Below the pieces are notes generated by a model, which was not told where the DNA came from, did not search any database, and was given only the letters and a program-made list of their open reading frames with translations. From the NCBI GenBank assembly GCA_033439265.1, contig JAVTVX010000012.1, forward strand, positions 17,184,501 through 17,248,500: 64,000 nucleotides of DNA, in the 5' to 3' direction. Positions 35,274 through 47,800 of the stretch are shown here, in pieces. Source of the DNA: Dillenia suffruticosa. Taxonomy: Eukaryota > Streptophyta > Magnoliopsida > Dilleniales > Dilleniaceae. The number at the start of each line of letters is the position of its first letter. The stretch's first letter is position 1. The translations under genes and the position numbers were made by a program.

Positions 35274-38200
35274 TCAAAAATCAAAATCCTCATTGTCATC
35301 CTCATCCTCATCATATGTCTCAAAATTAAACTCTTTAACTTCATTTTCATCAACATTTTCATCAACATTTTCATCCTTATCCTCATCCTCATCCTTATCA
35401 TCTGTCTCAAAATTAGATTCTTTATTTTTTTTTCATGAATTTCACTTACATCCACATCTATCACTATTTCGCTAGGATCTCGTAACGTTGGAATATTATA
35501 TTCCTTGGTCTGAACTATACTAGCAACTTCCTCTTGTTGATATGCTATGTCTTCCTAACGTTCTTCAATTTTTTCAGTGCTTTCGCTTTATAAACAACCC
35601 ACTAATCAATTTTGTCACGTTTCAAATTAAGATATGAAATATAAAATACTTGAATCGCTTGTTGTACCAATACAAATGGTTCATATATTGTATACAATTT
35701 CTTATGATTTATTTCAATCAAATTAAATTGTGGATGCACTTTAATCCATTTGAAATGATCAAACCAGTGACACAAAAATAAAACAACCCGTAATACTGGA
35801 CAGGGTACTCTACCTCTACGATTTCATCCAACAAACCATAAAAATTATTTTGACCTCCACCATCATTGAATGACCAAACACAATACCCACTATTCATTGT
35901 CGTTTTCCCTATTCCATATTTTTCAGTATGAAAATTATACCCATTTATGAAATATGTTGATCAAGTTTGTACCATTGATTTTAGACTCCATGACAGATGG
36001 ATTAACAATTGTTACTCAACTTGAGTTTGATTATCATGACCTAAAGTCAAATAAATATGTTAATATGTTTTAAAGTAAATATTAAAATAATTTATAGTCT
36101 ACTTACATATTTTTTGAACTATGATGCAAATTTTTCATCGCAGAAACGATCAAACTCATGTCTCGAAAATTTAGAATATATGTTTTGGAAAATCCTACCA
36201 TCAAAGAAAATAAAATTTAATACAAACAATTTACGACATAAGAAATACATAAAATAAAAAATATATACTAACTCGAAATATGGCGTCACTTCTGGACAGT
36301 TCAGTAAAATATATGTGTAGGATGCCCGCCATTCTTGACCAGTTAAGTATCTATGCTTATATGGTCTACTTGGTCGACCAAGGTAGTTAAAAATTGAGAA
36401 TGACTTCAAATTGGGATCAATAGAACCCTTATCATTTTTTCTCGCTCTCTGCCTCTTGCACTGAACGTAAAGCTCAAAATAATATGATACAAACGTTATT
36501 ACTTCCTCCACAATATATGCATTGACAATAGAGGATTCAACACGTACCTTATTTTTCACTTCCTTCTTCAAATGATATAGGAATCTAATTGTAATAAAAC
36601 AAAATGTATTAGAAAATTATATGTAATTAAATTTGTAATTTTATGTGCCTTGATAATGAAGTATAAAAGATGAAAAACTCACCTTTCAAATGGATACATC
36701 CATCGAAATTGGACAGAACCTCCAACTTTCACCTTATATGGCAAGTGAATCAAATGACGGTATAAATATCATTTCTAAATAACACAAAATGATTGGAATC
36801 TCTCTCTCTAACATCTCCATGTGTGAATGTCTCAACACTGTCGAGCAAATATCATGAAGGAAAATGCTTAACTCCTTAATGGTACCCCAAACAAAATTCG
36901 GTAAGAGTTCCTTAAAAATAATAGGAATTAGTCTTTCTATAAATATATAACAATCATGACTTTTCAAACCAATCAACTTACATTCCTTCAAATCGACATA
37001 TCTTCCAAGATTTGAGACATAACCATCAGGAAATTTCAATGATTTCAACCATTCACAAACAATCCGTCTCTGATTCTTATTCAATGTATAAACTGACTTC
37101 GGTTTTGGTCCCCTACTACTTTCATCGACATCAAGAGTGAGTCGTTTACAAAGGAGTTGCATATCTTTTCTTGCATACAAGTTGTCTTTCATTTTTCCAG
37201 TATATCTATCACTGTATTTATCAGATTATCAAAGGCATTCTTCTCGATATGCATTAAATCGAGATTATGATGAACCAAATGACTCTTCCAATATGGTAAA
37301 TCCTAAAATATACTCCGTTTAGTCCATTTATGCGAATGACCATAGCCATATGTTGTACCATGTGGCTCTTCAATAACAGATGGAAAGTTAAGGACTCTAT
37401 GCCAAATTTGTTCACCGGTTAATCTCAATAGAGGAGGTATTCTTTCAATTCTATTCTTAGTGAATTCTTCTTTATTTCTTCAAAATTTATAAGTTAACGG
37501 TAAAAATTATCTATGATAATCAAAATAACTCGCTTTCTTCCCATATTTGAATCTGAATGACTTTGATCTCTCCAAACATATTGGACATCCTAAAATTCCA
37601 GCGGTACTCCATCCCGATAACATACCATAAGTCGGAAAGTCATTTATAGTCCAAAGAACAGTAGCCTTCATTACAAACATCTTATTAGTTTGAACATTAT
37701 ATGTAGGAACACCTTTATCCCATAGTTGTTTCAACTTCGCAATCAATGGATGCATGTAAACATCTATTAACTTCTTTGGATTTTGCGAGCCAGGCACGAT
37801 CAATGTTAAAATCATATACGGTGTCTTCATACACATACCAGGTGGAAGATTATACGGAGTAAAGATAACTGGCAAACAAGAATTAGTTTTTCCTGATTTG
37901 CCAAATGGAGCAAATCCATCAGCACAGAGACCTAACCTAATATTTCAAATCTCTCTCGTAAACTCAGGATACGTTCTATCAAAATATTTCCACGCCTCTG
38001 CATCTGAAGGATGACATATTAACCCCTCTTCTATTTCATGTTTTGCATGCTAGGTCATGTGTTCAGTAGTGGTCTCAGATGCATAAAACCTTTGTAATCT
38101 AGGCGTTAAAGGCAAATAAAACATTTGTCTGTATGATTTACGCCATTGATTATGACGTGACCTCCGAATACTCTTATATCTATATTGATTACAGAATTTA

Positions 38201-39027
38201 CAAAAATCTGCATCTTTATCATCTCCCCAATATAGCATACAAGCATCTCTACAAACATCTATTCTTACCACCGGAAGACCTAATTCTTTTACTAGTTTTT
38301 TCATACTATAGAAATCATTGGACATAATGTGATCACGTAGCAATACTTCTCCAATAACTTGAACAAAATCATTAAAACAATTCTCAGACACATTATGCTC
38401 TGCCTTGACATTCAACAGTCTTATGGTTAGAGATAGTTTAGTGTGGCTGTCACAACTAGCCCACAAAGGTTCATCTACATCTCTTAACACTTCCTGAATT
38501 TGGAGAGATGATTCATTATTCACATATTCATCAATACCTGGTACTTCTACCTCCTCCAATTGTGATGCATAACTAGTATACCCATGTTCAAATGTTGGAG
38601 CAAAACTAAAACTTGCAGCGCTTGGTTCGGGAACAAAATTTAGACCCGCTGTATCAATTACCATCCTTTAATATGGATTCAATTGATCATAATAATTCTG
38701 ATCCTCACTAACTGAGAATTGTCTGTTTCGTCTATACTCCTCATCAAAAATGAACAGTTCACCATGACATATCCAATTATAGTAATTCGAGATAAAACCA
38801 ATTCTACAAAGATATTCCCTAACTTTATCACACTACAAAAATTTATCATTACGACACCTTCTACACGGACACCTTAGCTTATTCTTATCCATAAAATCAA
38901 CATAACTACAAACAAAATCTAAAAATTGTTCTAACCCAAAAATAAACTCATCGGTTAAACTCCGACGATCAGATAAGTTCTTTTTATATATCCAACTTCT
39001 TTTGTTCTGCATTTTCCCTATCTCCAA
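35274..39027 (-). pseudogene. TNP2/TNPD-like CACTA transposase
   Basis: The first exon begins MEIGKMQNKRSWIY (39027) with the transposase-associated domain and CPCRRCRN. The core spans 38664-38050 with SHTKLSLTIRLLNVKAEH, MSNDFYSMKKLVKELG and CKFC. It continues through LGLCADGFAPFG (about 37930-37900) and PPGMCMKTPYMIL, and the DDE-type domain includes HHNLDLMHIEKNAF (37268-37220). A DUF4218-like block covers about 36730-36300 (VQFRWMYPFERFLY, VEEVITF), then C-terminal parts with intron-like gaps. The protein ends in an acidic tail with tandem DENVDENVDEN before a stop at 35274. A few frameshifts and stops, for example near 37500 and 38040, break it. It would cut and rejoin the transposon ends. 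Confidence 0.88.
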
Positions 39028-39765
39028 ATTTAAAATTTTTTAAATATTAATAAAAACTACTAAAAATACTACTAAATCATCAATACTAATATTATCATTA
39101 ATCCAAACTAAATTGATATAACAATAAATAAAAACGTTAATTACACAAAACTCAACATCATCAATAATACTAACCTTAATTCCACAAAAATTTAATATAA
39201 TAATAAATAATATTATAAACTTAATTAATATCAAACAAATTAACTAAATTATTACAATAACATTAAATATTATCATATAATCAAATAAAATATAAAATAT
39301 TGAACATTTAACAACATTGATTATTTAACTAATTGATATAAAATTTACTATAAATTACTGATTATTGTTAATATAATATTTCACCTAATCAATTATCAAC
39401 ACTTTCAATTCCAATTTTATATAAAAAAATTAAATTTTACAAATCCAATAATATCATTAAATCAACCTCTAAATACAATAAAAATAAACTAATATAGAAA
39501 TAAAAACAATACAAATATAGAAATTAACATAATTGTATTTTCCAATTACTACAGTATAAATTAAAACATTTCTCACCACCAAATAATAATTCACCGATAA
39601 GCTCAGATATCAAAGCAACAAGAGCTTCCAATCAAAATATTCAAGAAACGCAAATCTTAACACATGAAAAACAATTATAAATAACTAATATATTATTAAA
39701 ATAATATTATAAAAACATTTTTTAAATAACATTTCTCAAAAAATTAAAACACAAATATGCATAAA
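39028..39765. other. AT-rich stretch of CACTA-1, no gene seen
   Basis: Intron-like AT-rich sequence between the first TNP2 exon and the GC-rich region. No domain or repeat stands out. It may be the first intron or leader of the transposase transcript. Confidence 0.4.
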
Positions 39766-39769
39766 AGTA

Positions 39770-40170
39770 GAATGATGGATTGGGCAGGGCCCAATAGGCT
39801 GGGCCGTGCAAGGGCCCAGCCCCATGAGCCACGTTAGGCCACGCACGGGCCTACGGCCCTGTCCCAAGGCGGGGCCGTGCAGAGGCAGCGGCCCCTTACC
39901 GCGGCTAGGCCTCGCAGGGGCTACGGGCCCTTGCCGCAACTAGCCCGCAAAGGGCAGATCCGATAGCTTGGCCGCTGGATCTGCCTTCTAGAGCTCAGAT
40001 CCAACGGCTGGCCACCGGTTCTACCATCTTCGGGCCACAGAGAGAGAGAGAGATTACCTAACACCATCGCAGATCCGGTATCCTTTCTGTCATCCCTTCG
40101 CAAAACCACCTTTGCGGCTATTCAAAAATGAACAAAGCGAGAGAGAGAGAGAGAGAGCGAGAGAGTAAGA
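39770..40170. promoter_or_regulatory. GC-rich putative control region of CACTA-1
   Basis: A sharp GC island (39775-39965) made of GGGCC, GGCCGTGC and CTACGGGCC words is followed by two GA microsatellites (40037-40054 and 40137-40165). It lies upstream of the transposase gene on the minus strand, where En/Spm elements have GC-rich upstream and downstream control regions that are targets of DNA methylation. The regulatory role is inferred. Confidence 0.5.
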
Positions 40171-40189
40171 GTGTGAGCAAGATGAATAT

Positions 40190-41403
40190 ATTGAAATTAG
40201 GGACAATTTTTTTCGTCTCTAAATTTCCAATGAATATTTGCTTTCGTCGCAATTTGCAACGAATTTAGCAACGATACTTATGGTTTCTGACAAATAACTC
40301 ATTGAATGCATTAAAATAGAAACTAAATAGACAAACTATTAACAATATTTGCATACTATGATATAATTATAAAAAACATTCATTATATTGATCATTAATT
40401 AACAAGTATTTCTACTTTAACTCTTAGTTTAGTGAATTGAATACTTCAACAAATTTATAAGATAAAGTTATCAATGTTGGGAATGAAAAATTAAACAGAT
40501 AATGAATAGAAAATGAATATACCAATAATAATCTTTTGTAGCAATTTAAAAGATTTGTAAAGTTATAGAAAATAAATGTACCAATTTAAAAGATTCCACT
40601 GTATTATTATTCTTTTATATAAACAGATAATGAATGAACTATTTTATATAAGATTTTGTGAATATCTTAAGATACTATACGCTATCAGTGCATATCATCA
40701 TTTACAAATCATTTTTTAATATTAGAAAATATTTCTAATACAAGTAATTAAAAAAGTAATCGAAAAATGAATTTTAGCGACGAATTTTACCACAAATGTT
40801 ATATTTGTCGCTAATTTGCAACAAATTTAGTAACAAATAATTGAATTTGTTGCGACGAATATAAATAATTGTCACTAAATTTGCAACGAATTTAGAAATT
40901 CGTTACAAAATTTTGGTACGAATAAGCAAATTTGTCTCAGATTTAGGGACGAATTTCGATTTCGTCCCAAAAATTTTGGGACAAATTTTTTATTCGTCCC
41001 AAATTTAGAGATAAATTTTTTAATTCATTGCAAATTTAGGAATGATTAATTTATTTGTCACAAATTTAGGGATGAATTTTTAATTCATTGCATTTTGGGA
41101 CGAATTATAAATTCACTGCAAATTTAGCGACGAATTTTGAAATTCGTTGCAAATTAGCAACGAATTTTTTTTCGTCACAAATTTGCAATGAATTTTGCGT
41201 CAAAACTTTTTTGTCAAAAATCAGCAACGAATTTTGTAACGAAAATTTTTTTTGTTGCTAAATTTGCGACAAAAATTTTTTTGTTGCTAAAATCGTTACT
41301 AATTTGCGACGATACCATTTTTTGTTGCTAAATTTGTTACAAATTTGCGATGAATATTTAACGTTGCTAAAATTCGTCACTGAATTCTTGTTTTTTTGTA
41401 GTG
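40190..41403. repeat. CACTA-1 right subterminal array
   Basis: Degenerate TTTGCGACGAA/TTCGTCGCAAA motifs sit at 40220-40275 and densely at 40770-41390, matching the left array. The middle part (40300-40750) is AT-rich without motifs. The array ends in the terminal CACTACAAAAAAAC. Confidence 0.85.
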
Positions 41404-42828
41404 TTTGTTGTATAAGAATGGTTAGACTTTACAATTACTTAATCAGATATGCTTTGTTAACCTTAGTACTTAGAGGTTAAGTGTTGAGAGATCTAAGATA
41501 ATAACATCTTTGGGTTTAACTTAAGCTCAGGTTTATTAATCCACATTAAATGTTCTCATTAACTGATTAGCTTTTAAATTTTTAATTAATATACACAACT
41601 TTCTATTTAGAAATAACCATTGAAATTCTCGTGTCGACATTGCTACTTTTCTTATGTTAACATGGTTAACAAAAATATACATCTATATGTTTAATAAACT
41701 CATCTTGCTATTCGACATGCTAAGCTGAGATATTTTTATTACTCTTGTCAACATCTTAATGTTTTCATGTCGACGCCTAATAGTGTGTTGAATATTCTAG
41801 GTGTTTGGCATATCTCTTTCTGAGTTCTAGGTCATGTGTCGACATCTTAATTGGTTTGTGTCAACATGTCCTCTATGTGTTCTGTTTTCATTCTAAATTA
41901 TATGTCAACATCACAATATATAGTGTCGACATCTAATAGTGTATTGATTGTTCTAGGTCATGTGTTGAACACAATTCTTCTTAACTTCTAAGGAATGTAT
42001 TGACATCTTAATATCTCGTGTCGACATTTGATAGCATGTTGAGTATTTTAAACCATAAATCGAAATTTTAAGGCATGTGTCGAGATCTTAATATCCCGTG
42101 TCAACATCTGGTAGTATGTTGAGTGTTGCCATGTGTCGACATCCTAATATCTTGTTAAGCTATGTGTCGACATGTTTATAAGGTGGTGTCGACATGTTTA
42201 TGATCTTTGTTTTCTAAGCTCACTATCTCGGTTAGCTCTCTTATATACTTTGTAATAATCAGTTAAATAAATGTCAAGTTTTTAAATTTTGAGTTTTTAC
42301 ATTTCTAATTACTTAAGATATTAAGTATAAATAAGGAAAAACCCACATTCAAATTCAATAAAAATTGTTCCAAAATATAATTCCATAAGGATGGAAAGTC
42401 AACTTTCCTTTAAAAAAAATTCCAGTTTTGATTTTTGATTCCACTTTAGATAAGCTTTATTCAGAGGGTTAATAATTTAGAAAAATTTTGAAAAAAAAAA
42501 TGTTTTAACTTAATTGATATGTGGAGAACAAATACTGTTATTTTTTATTCTCATTTTTTTAATATTTTAAATATTCATATTTTTGAATATTTAGTTTTCG
42601 GCGAGTTGATAAAATTTGGGTTTTTAATATTCTAAATATCTCATTTTCTATCCAACTTATTTACTTGAATAGCACTATTATCCACTATTAGTAAGGGGTT
42701 ATTTCTCCTTGTTATAGGATTGGGACTTGTTCTTTGTGTCGACTAATTTTATACATTTTGTCCATACACATTACTACATTTTTCTTTTAGTGAGTTGACT
42801 GCTCCTTATAATTCAGGTAATAGTCTCC

Positions 42829-43275
42829 AAATTCTTTATTTAATCAAACTAATTATGTTTATTTTCAAATTCTTTTCTTTATCAAACTAATCATATTTTG
42901 CTAATTATCAAAACTCATAAACATGCCAACAAATTTGATGTTAAAATGATTAATGTTTAAAATGTTTTGAGTGGCTAAAAAGTTTTATGGAAGAAAAACA
43001 ACCAACCAGCCAAGACAACTTGGAAAAATAACAATTACAGAACACAAGTCGACCCATTCAATGTTCAAATTGACTTTAAGAAGTCATGAGTAGATTCGCT
43101 CAAGATCAAAGAAGCATGGCTGATGAAAATTGAGGCAAATCAAGATAGAAATTGACCTGAAGCAAGGATAAGTTAACCTGATGAGATCACAAGTCGACTC
43201 AAAGAGAATAGACTTAAGGAGCAATAAAGTTAACAAGGAAACGAATTAATTTGAAACAACAACGAGTCAGCTTGC
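42829..43275. repeat. Direct repeat left of the pararetrovirus block
   Basis: It contains the outer ~100 bp of the SIRE-2 LTR (42829-42931) and the SIRE-1 3' LTR piece 2 (42932-43275, matching about 12455-12790 of the 5' LTR). It is repeated at 55433-55850 plus 56066-56095, on the other side of the viral block. The two copies differ by scattered substitutions and small gaps. Confidence 0.8.
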
Positions 43276-43424
43276 AAAATAGATAGGATCGATAAAATCA
43301 AAATTTATAGATAAACTAATATAAACACTAAATAGGAAAAAAGAAAATAAAAATATCAAATTTTGAAAAGAAAATAATTTTGTCAGAGAAAACTTACATA
43401 GAGAATGTTGTGAAAATTTTCAAA

Positions 43425-43531
43425 CTTTTATTAAGTTCACAAAAGGGATTTTTACAAGAGAGAGTTTACAAGGAAGAGAAGGACTAAAAAACACTCAATG
43501 CTTTCCTAGTGAAACATTGCAAATATATAGA
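43425..43531 (-). promoter_or_regulatory. Pararetrovirus promoter and polyadenylation signal
   Basis: On the minus strand a TATATA box (about 43529-43523) is followed about 95 bases later by AATAAA (43432-43427). A polyadenylation signal shortly downstream of the start site is the rule in pararetroviruses, whose pregenomic RNA is terminally redundant. The region follows the last reading frame, where this promoter is expected. Confidence 0.6.
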
Positions 43532-43762
43532 AAGGAAACTAAACTATATTTCAATATTTGTTTTGAATCTGCATTATTGGTGATGAGTTGTCTACTGCAT
43601 CATTGTAGAAAAGAATCTTCTTTTGCCATACTAACATTTGTCTGCCAATTTGTTGTGATAGTTATACAAAGATGCTTTTTTATTTCTTGTTTGCCATGAT
43701 TGTGATTAAAGTAGATGCCACTTGTCTGCCACAATTGTGAATTATTGTCCTTGCTAAAATGA

Positions 43763-45543
43763 TTAGACTTGAATTCTTTTCTTGCTTAGATTGATAGGTC
43801 TTGCATCCTTATCCGAAGAATCCGAACTTTCTAATGAATCATCTAAGCTTGTTGAGAGCCAATCTTGCAAATTAATTGGTACTGTGCTTTGTCCTTCTTG
43901 TATCTGCCATGTGTCAATAGAGATGAATTCTTGGTCTGGTATGATCAAGTAAGGATAATAATCGGGATGACTCCATTATTCATTTATGTCTTTAATTGAA
44001 TAGAAATTATTGTAAAGTCCCCAAATAAACATAACAAAATTCTTCATTTTAAAACTTTTCTTTTTATCATTTTTGTGATATGAAACTTTATTTTTGTCTC
44101 AGTCTTTAGTTGTCATGTTTTTGTTGAAGTTACTTCTTTCACATAGTTGTCCAGATCTATTGCAGAGGCCATGCTTAGGAAAATATTACCCTTTTTGTTC
44201 AAATTGTTGAAAACACTTGTTGTTCTTGTCTTGAGTTGCCTTTTTATCGGAGATAACCTGCTTTGTATTATTTTGTGCTGATGTCCTTGAGTGTTCACCA
44301 TTAACCTGTTAAAAATCGTAAGGGTCCTGAGTGTCTTGGAATAACTAGTCGAATGCATTGACTGATTCTGAAGATGAAGTTTGTGATTCTTTATCAAATA
44401 AATATTTATTTTTAACTTTTTGTGCTCAATATTTGAGAAATTCTTGCTCTTCTTCAAGGAACTTGAAAAGTTCCTCTCTTGGCTGAAATTTTTGGATTTT
44501 CTTGTACTTGTTTTTTCTTATTATTAGAAATCTTGATAAACCTATGTTGTTTTGGGGAGGGGGTTGGTGTAGAAGGAATTTTTGAAAGTGTTATTTTGAT
44601 GGTTTCTCTAGTAGTGAAAAATATTTTAATATTCTTTAAGAACAAACTTCCATAGAGAATTAGGACCACCATTTAATTTTGAATTCTCTTATCAAATGTA
44701 AAAGAAATGGGATTGGTAAAATTTGGGCTAACTGAAAGATCGAAGGAATTTTGAAGTCTAAATGGAAAAATATTTCTTTTGTATATACAATGGTTTTAAG
44801 GGTTTTGGAGTAATACTCAAAGGAAGTTTGGATTTCTTTTAGGTATATTTGAGTGGATGACCCAATATACCACCACCAGTCATAGAACTAAATTAGAAAG
44901 TCTTTTGAATAGTTGTGGTGAAAAGTAAAAAATCATGAATGATTGTAGGGTCAAATGTAGAGTACTTTATACTATGCCATTTTATTATTATGATAAGTGT
45001 ACCCTTTCGGAATAAAACGTTGGGAAAAATTTTTTTAGTTAAAGGCTTTACCCATTCTTTTTGTGAAATGACCTTTCGAATTTGTAGTTTTGAAAAAAAA
45101 AAATCAACCAGAATGGTTTGTTGTAAGTTATTAAAGAAGATTGTGTATCTACTAAAATGAATTCATAAAATTTTTGTGTTTTCCCCAAATGATCAGTAAA
45201 CCACTGAAAATTTTGTGGGAATATTGTTGTAGCCTAAGCTCGTAAAGTATTTTTGTCTTGATTGTCTTTGAAATTGGTAAGGCAAATGGATTCAGTAAAT
45301 GGTTTTGGAATATAATCAAACATTTTTTGTAAGATTGTTGAAGAAGACTATTCTTGTTTTGATTTTGAGATTTTGACTGCTTAAGCATATGAAATTGAAG
45401 ATTATTGGTGTAGGGGTTTCAAACTGATTATAGGTTGGAATATTCAAGGTAGGTCTAGCAGCTTGTTTTTGTTGAAAATGTTGAATTGTGGTAACACCCA
45501 TATCATAATCTTGAGAAGTTTGTAGTGGAGTTTTTGATTGCAT
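43763..45543 (-). pseudogene. Pararetrovirus 3'-most reading frame, unassigned
   Basis: Pieces on the minus strand include QNHLLNPFALPISKT (about 45310), an aromatic-rich middle with a DWWWYIG word (about 44870) and FKIKWW (about 44675), a Ser/Glu-rich part near 44380 and a final acidic stretch LDDSLESSDSSDKDA ending at 43763. It lies downstream of RNase H, where caulimovirids encode a transactivator/viroplasmin, but I see no diagnostic motif of that protein. It is fragmented by stops. From 43532 to 43762 no coding signal is seen. Confidence 0.55.
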
Positions 45544-45594
45544 TGTCCTAAGAAATAAAAGATTTTTTTTGTAAAAAATCTCTTGTAAGAAAAT

Positions 45595-45818
45595 CCGGTA
45601 AATAATTTTTAGAACCTTTTATCTATTCTATATCAAAATCAAAAACTAATAAAATAACTTACTATCTTGTGAAGATTTGTTTTGAAACAATATTTTTTAT
45701 ATCTTTCCGGTAAACAATTTTTAGAACCTTTTATATATTCTATATCAAAATAAAAACTGATAAAATAGCTTGTCATCTTGTGAAGATTTGTTTTGAAACA
45801 ATATTTTTTATATGTTTT
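45595..45818. repeat. 113-bp tandem duplication
   Basis: Two copies starting CCGGTAAATAATTTT (45595) and CCGGTAAACAATTTT (45708), the first 113 bp and the second about 111 bp long. They differ at only a few positions. They lie in the non-coding gap between RNase H and the last reading frame of the pararetrovirus. Confidence 0.85.
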
Positions 45819-45839
45819 TTTCTAAAACTTCTTTACCAG

Positions 45840-47700
45840 ATTTACAATCAAATGTTGATAAAAACTTATTATTAAAAATATCATCTTAAAATTTTGAAAT
45901 ACATTTAACAATAGAGAAAATTTCTTTTTTAATTATAAAATAATTTTGTTGAGATGCTATTCACACCTCTGAATAATATCGAACTAATTGTTCTGAACTA
46001 TTATGTCCTAATTTTTGTTTTAAAATTCCTCCATATCCTATGTTCAATGTGTCAGTTTCTACAATCATAAGGGATAAAGGGTTTGGTATTCCTAAACAAG
46101 ATAAAGATTTGACGCTTTGTTTTAATTCTTGTACTAATTTTGTATGTTTACTTGTTCTTGGTTTTGGATTCCTTTGTAATCTTTGGCATAGTATTGAACA
46201 ATATTCTCTTATTTTTGGAAAATAATCACCCACATAATTTAGACATTTTAGAAATCGTTGTAATTGATTTTTGTTCTTAATTTCATATGAAAATTTTTTC
46301 TCAAATTCTAAAGATCTAATTATTGGTTTTGTTGTAGATCTACATATGTCTTAGAAATCTAATTTTTGTTTAAAATAATTTCATTTTTGTACTGATATAA
46401 CTAATCCATTTTATTTTATTATATTCAAAAATAAATTGAAATGTTTAAAATGTTATTCAATATTTTGAGAGAATACTAATACATCGTCAATATATACTAT
46501 TACAAATTTGTGATAAGAATTGAATATATCATTCATAATATTTTGAAATTCAAATTGAATATTTGTTAATGTAAATGGCATTACATTCCATTCATAATCA
46601 CCAGATGGTACTGTAAAAGTAATTTTATATCTATCTTTTTCATTTATTTGTATCTATTAATATTTTGATTTCATATCGAATTTTAAATATATTGTAACAT
46701 TATATAATTTTCCTATTAAATTCTTTTTGCTAGAAATAAGATATCTAATTTATTGTAATATTTTGTTTAACAGTTTATAATTGATTACTAAAATTGGTAC
46801 TCCTCTTTCCTTTTCTGTAGTATTTATTATATAAAAAACTGTACAACTCTATGATAATTTGGATGACTTATTAATTTTTTGTCTAATAAAGATTGTACGT
46901 CTTTTTTATATATTTCTAAATATTTATTATTCATTTGTATAGATCTGGCTTTTTTTGGAATATTTCTTTTATCAAAATTTTTTTCATATGGTAAATTAGT
47001 AATAAGTTTTTTTCTTTCTTAGAAAACATTAGGTAAGTTAGAATATACTTTTTGTTTAAATTTATTTTCGAAATTTTCGACTTCTAATCTAATATTGTCT
47101 TGTTGCAATTGTTTTTCTATTTTTGTGTATTTTAATTCCTCTTTCAATTAGCTAATTTGATTTTGCTTTTTTGTTATACTATATATTTTATAGTATATTG
47201 AATTTTCTTTTATTAATTGAATTTTCTTTTGTTTTATTGGATTTGTAAATGTAAATGTAATAGTTTTTCTTAATATATCAATACGTATTCCTATTGACTT
47301 TACGCTAAAAGGGTAAATTTGTATGATAAAAGTAATTCCTAGAATCTTTTCATTTGTTATATTTTCTACCACCATAAATATGTTTTAAAAACAATAGTTT
47401 TGATTATATATTAAGCATTAGTTAGTTTATATTATACATTTAATTCTGTGAAATTTACATATAATAATTTTTCTCTTATTTTTGTATGATACTTTGTAGG
47501 TATTAATTCTATTTTAATACAATTTAATTCTACTCTTATATCTATTAAAGTAGTAGTTGTTAATGTGAAATTTGTATTTACCACTAAGATTACTTCTACA
47601 TACCATCTATGAAATATTAATTTATCTATTATTTGTAGATATTTATGATTATTATGATTGTTTATTTCTATAATTTGATGTTACTCAGAGCTTTCATCTA
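45840..47700 (-). pseudogene. pol: Pararetrovirus protease-RT-RNase H remnant
   Basis: Protease: the active-site region reads LIDIRVELNCI (about 47550-47515). The aspartate is kept but the following Thr-Gly is lost. RT: ERKKLITNLPYEKNF (about 47020) starts the domain, KFDMKSKY lies near 46680, and the catalytic YIDD is intact at 46494-46483 within VYIDDVLVFS. RNase H: ETDTLNIGYGGILKQ (about 46060-46015). The domain ends near 45850 in frame-shifted sequence. The order protease-RT-RNase H without integrase separates it from gypsy elements. Confidence 0.85.
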
Positions 47701-47800
47701 CTTCGTTTCTTACATTATTGTTTAATTTTTCTTTTATTTTTAATATTTTTACATTTACTTTAAGTTGTTTTACTTATATTTTTAATTCTCTTATTTCTCT

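Larger units (their letters stand above)
32179..41403 (-). mobile_element. CACTA (En/Spm) transposon with two transposase genes, CACTA-1
   Basis: The left terminus is CACTACCAAAAAAAAA. The right terminus, reverse complemented, is CACTACAAAAAAACAAG. The 3-bp target duplication TTT lies at 32176-32178 and 41404-41406. The element is 9,225 bp. On the minus strand it encodes a TNP2/TNPD-like transposase (39027-35274) and a TNP1/TNPA-like protein (about 35005-33156), in the classic En/Spm arrangement. Both genes have a few disabling changes. Subterminal arrays of TTTGCGACGAA words lie at both ends, and a GC-rich region lies upstream of the first gene. Confidence 0.92.
31334..42931 (-). mobile_element. 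Solo LTR of a second Sirevirus family (SIRE-2), split by CACTA-1
   Basis: On the minus strand the LTR starts TGTTGGCATGTTTATGAG (ending at 42931) and ends TTTGTATTTCA (31334). Without CACTA-1 it is about 2.4 kb (42931-41407 and 32178-31334). It carries degenerate copies of the palindrome TGTCGACA between 41630 and 42200. A TATAAAAG box (about 31508-31515) lies ahead of its CT-rich end. Both sides are SIRE-1 LTR sequence, so it is a solo LTR. The flanking pentamers GTTTT and AATTT are only a decayed duplication. Confidence 0.75.

Noticed and set aside
43517-43699. 60-residue + strand frame next to the viral promoter
   Set aside because: No domain; it is antisense to the viral 3' region and covers the TATA box, so it is taken as chance.
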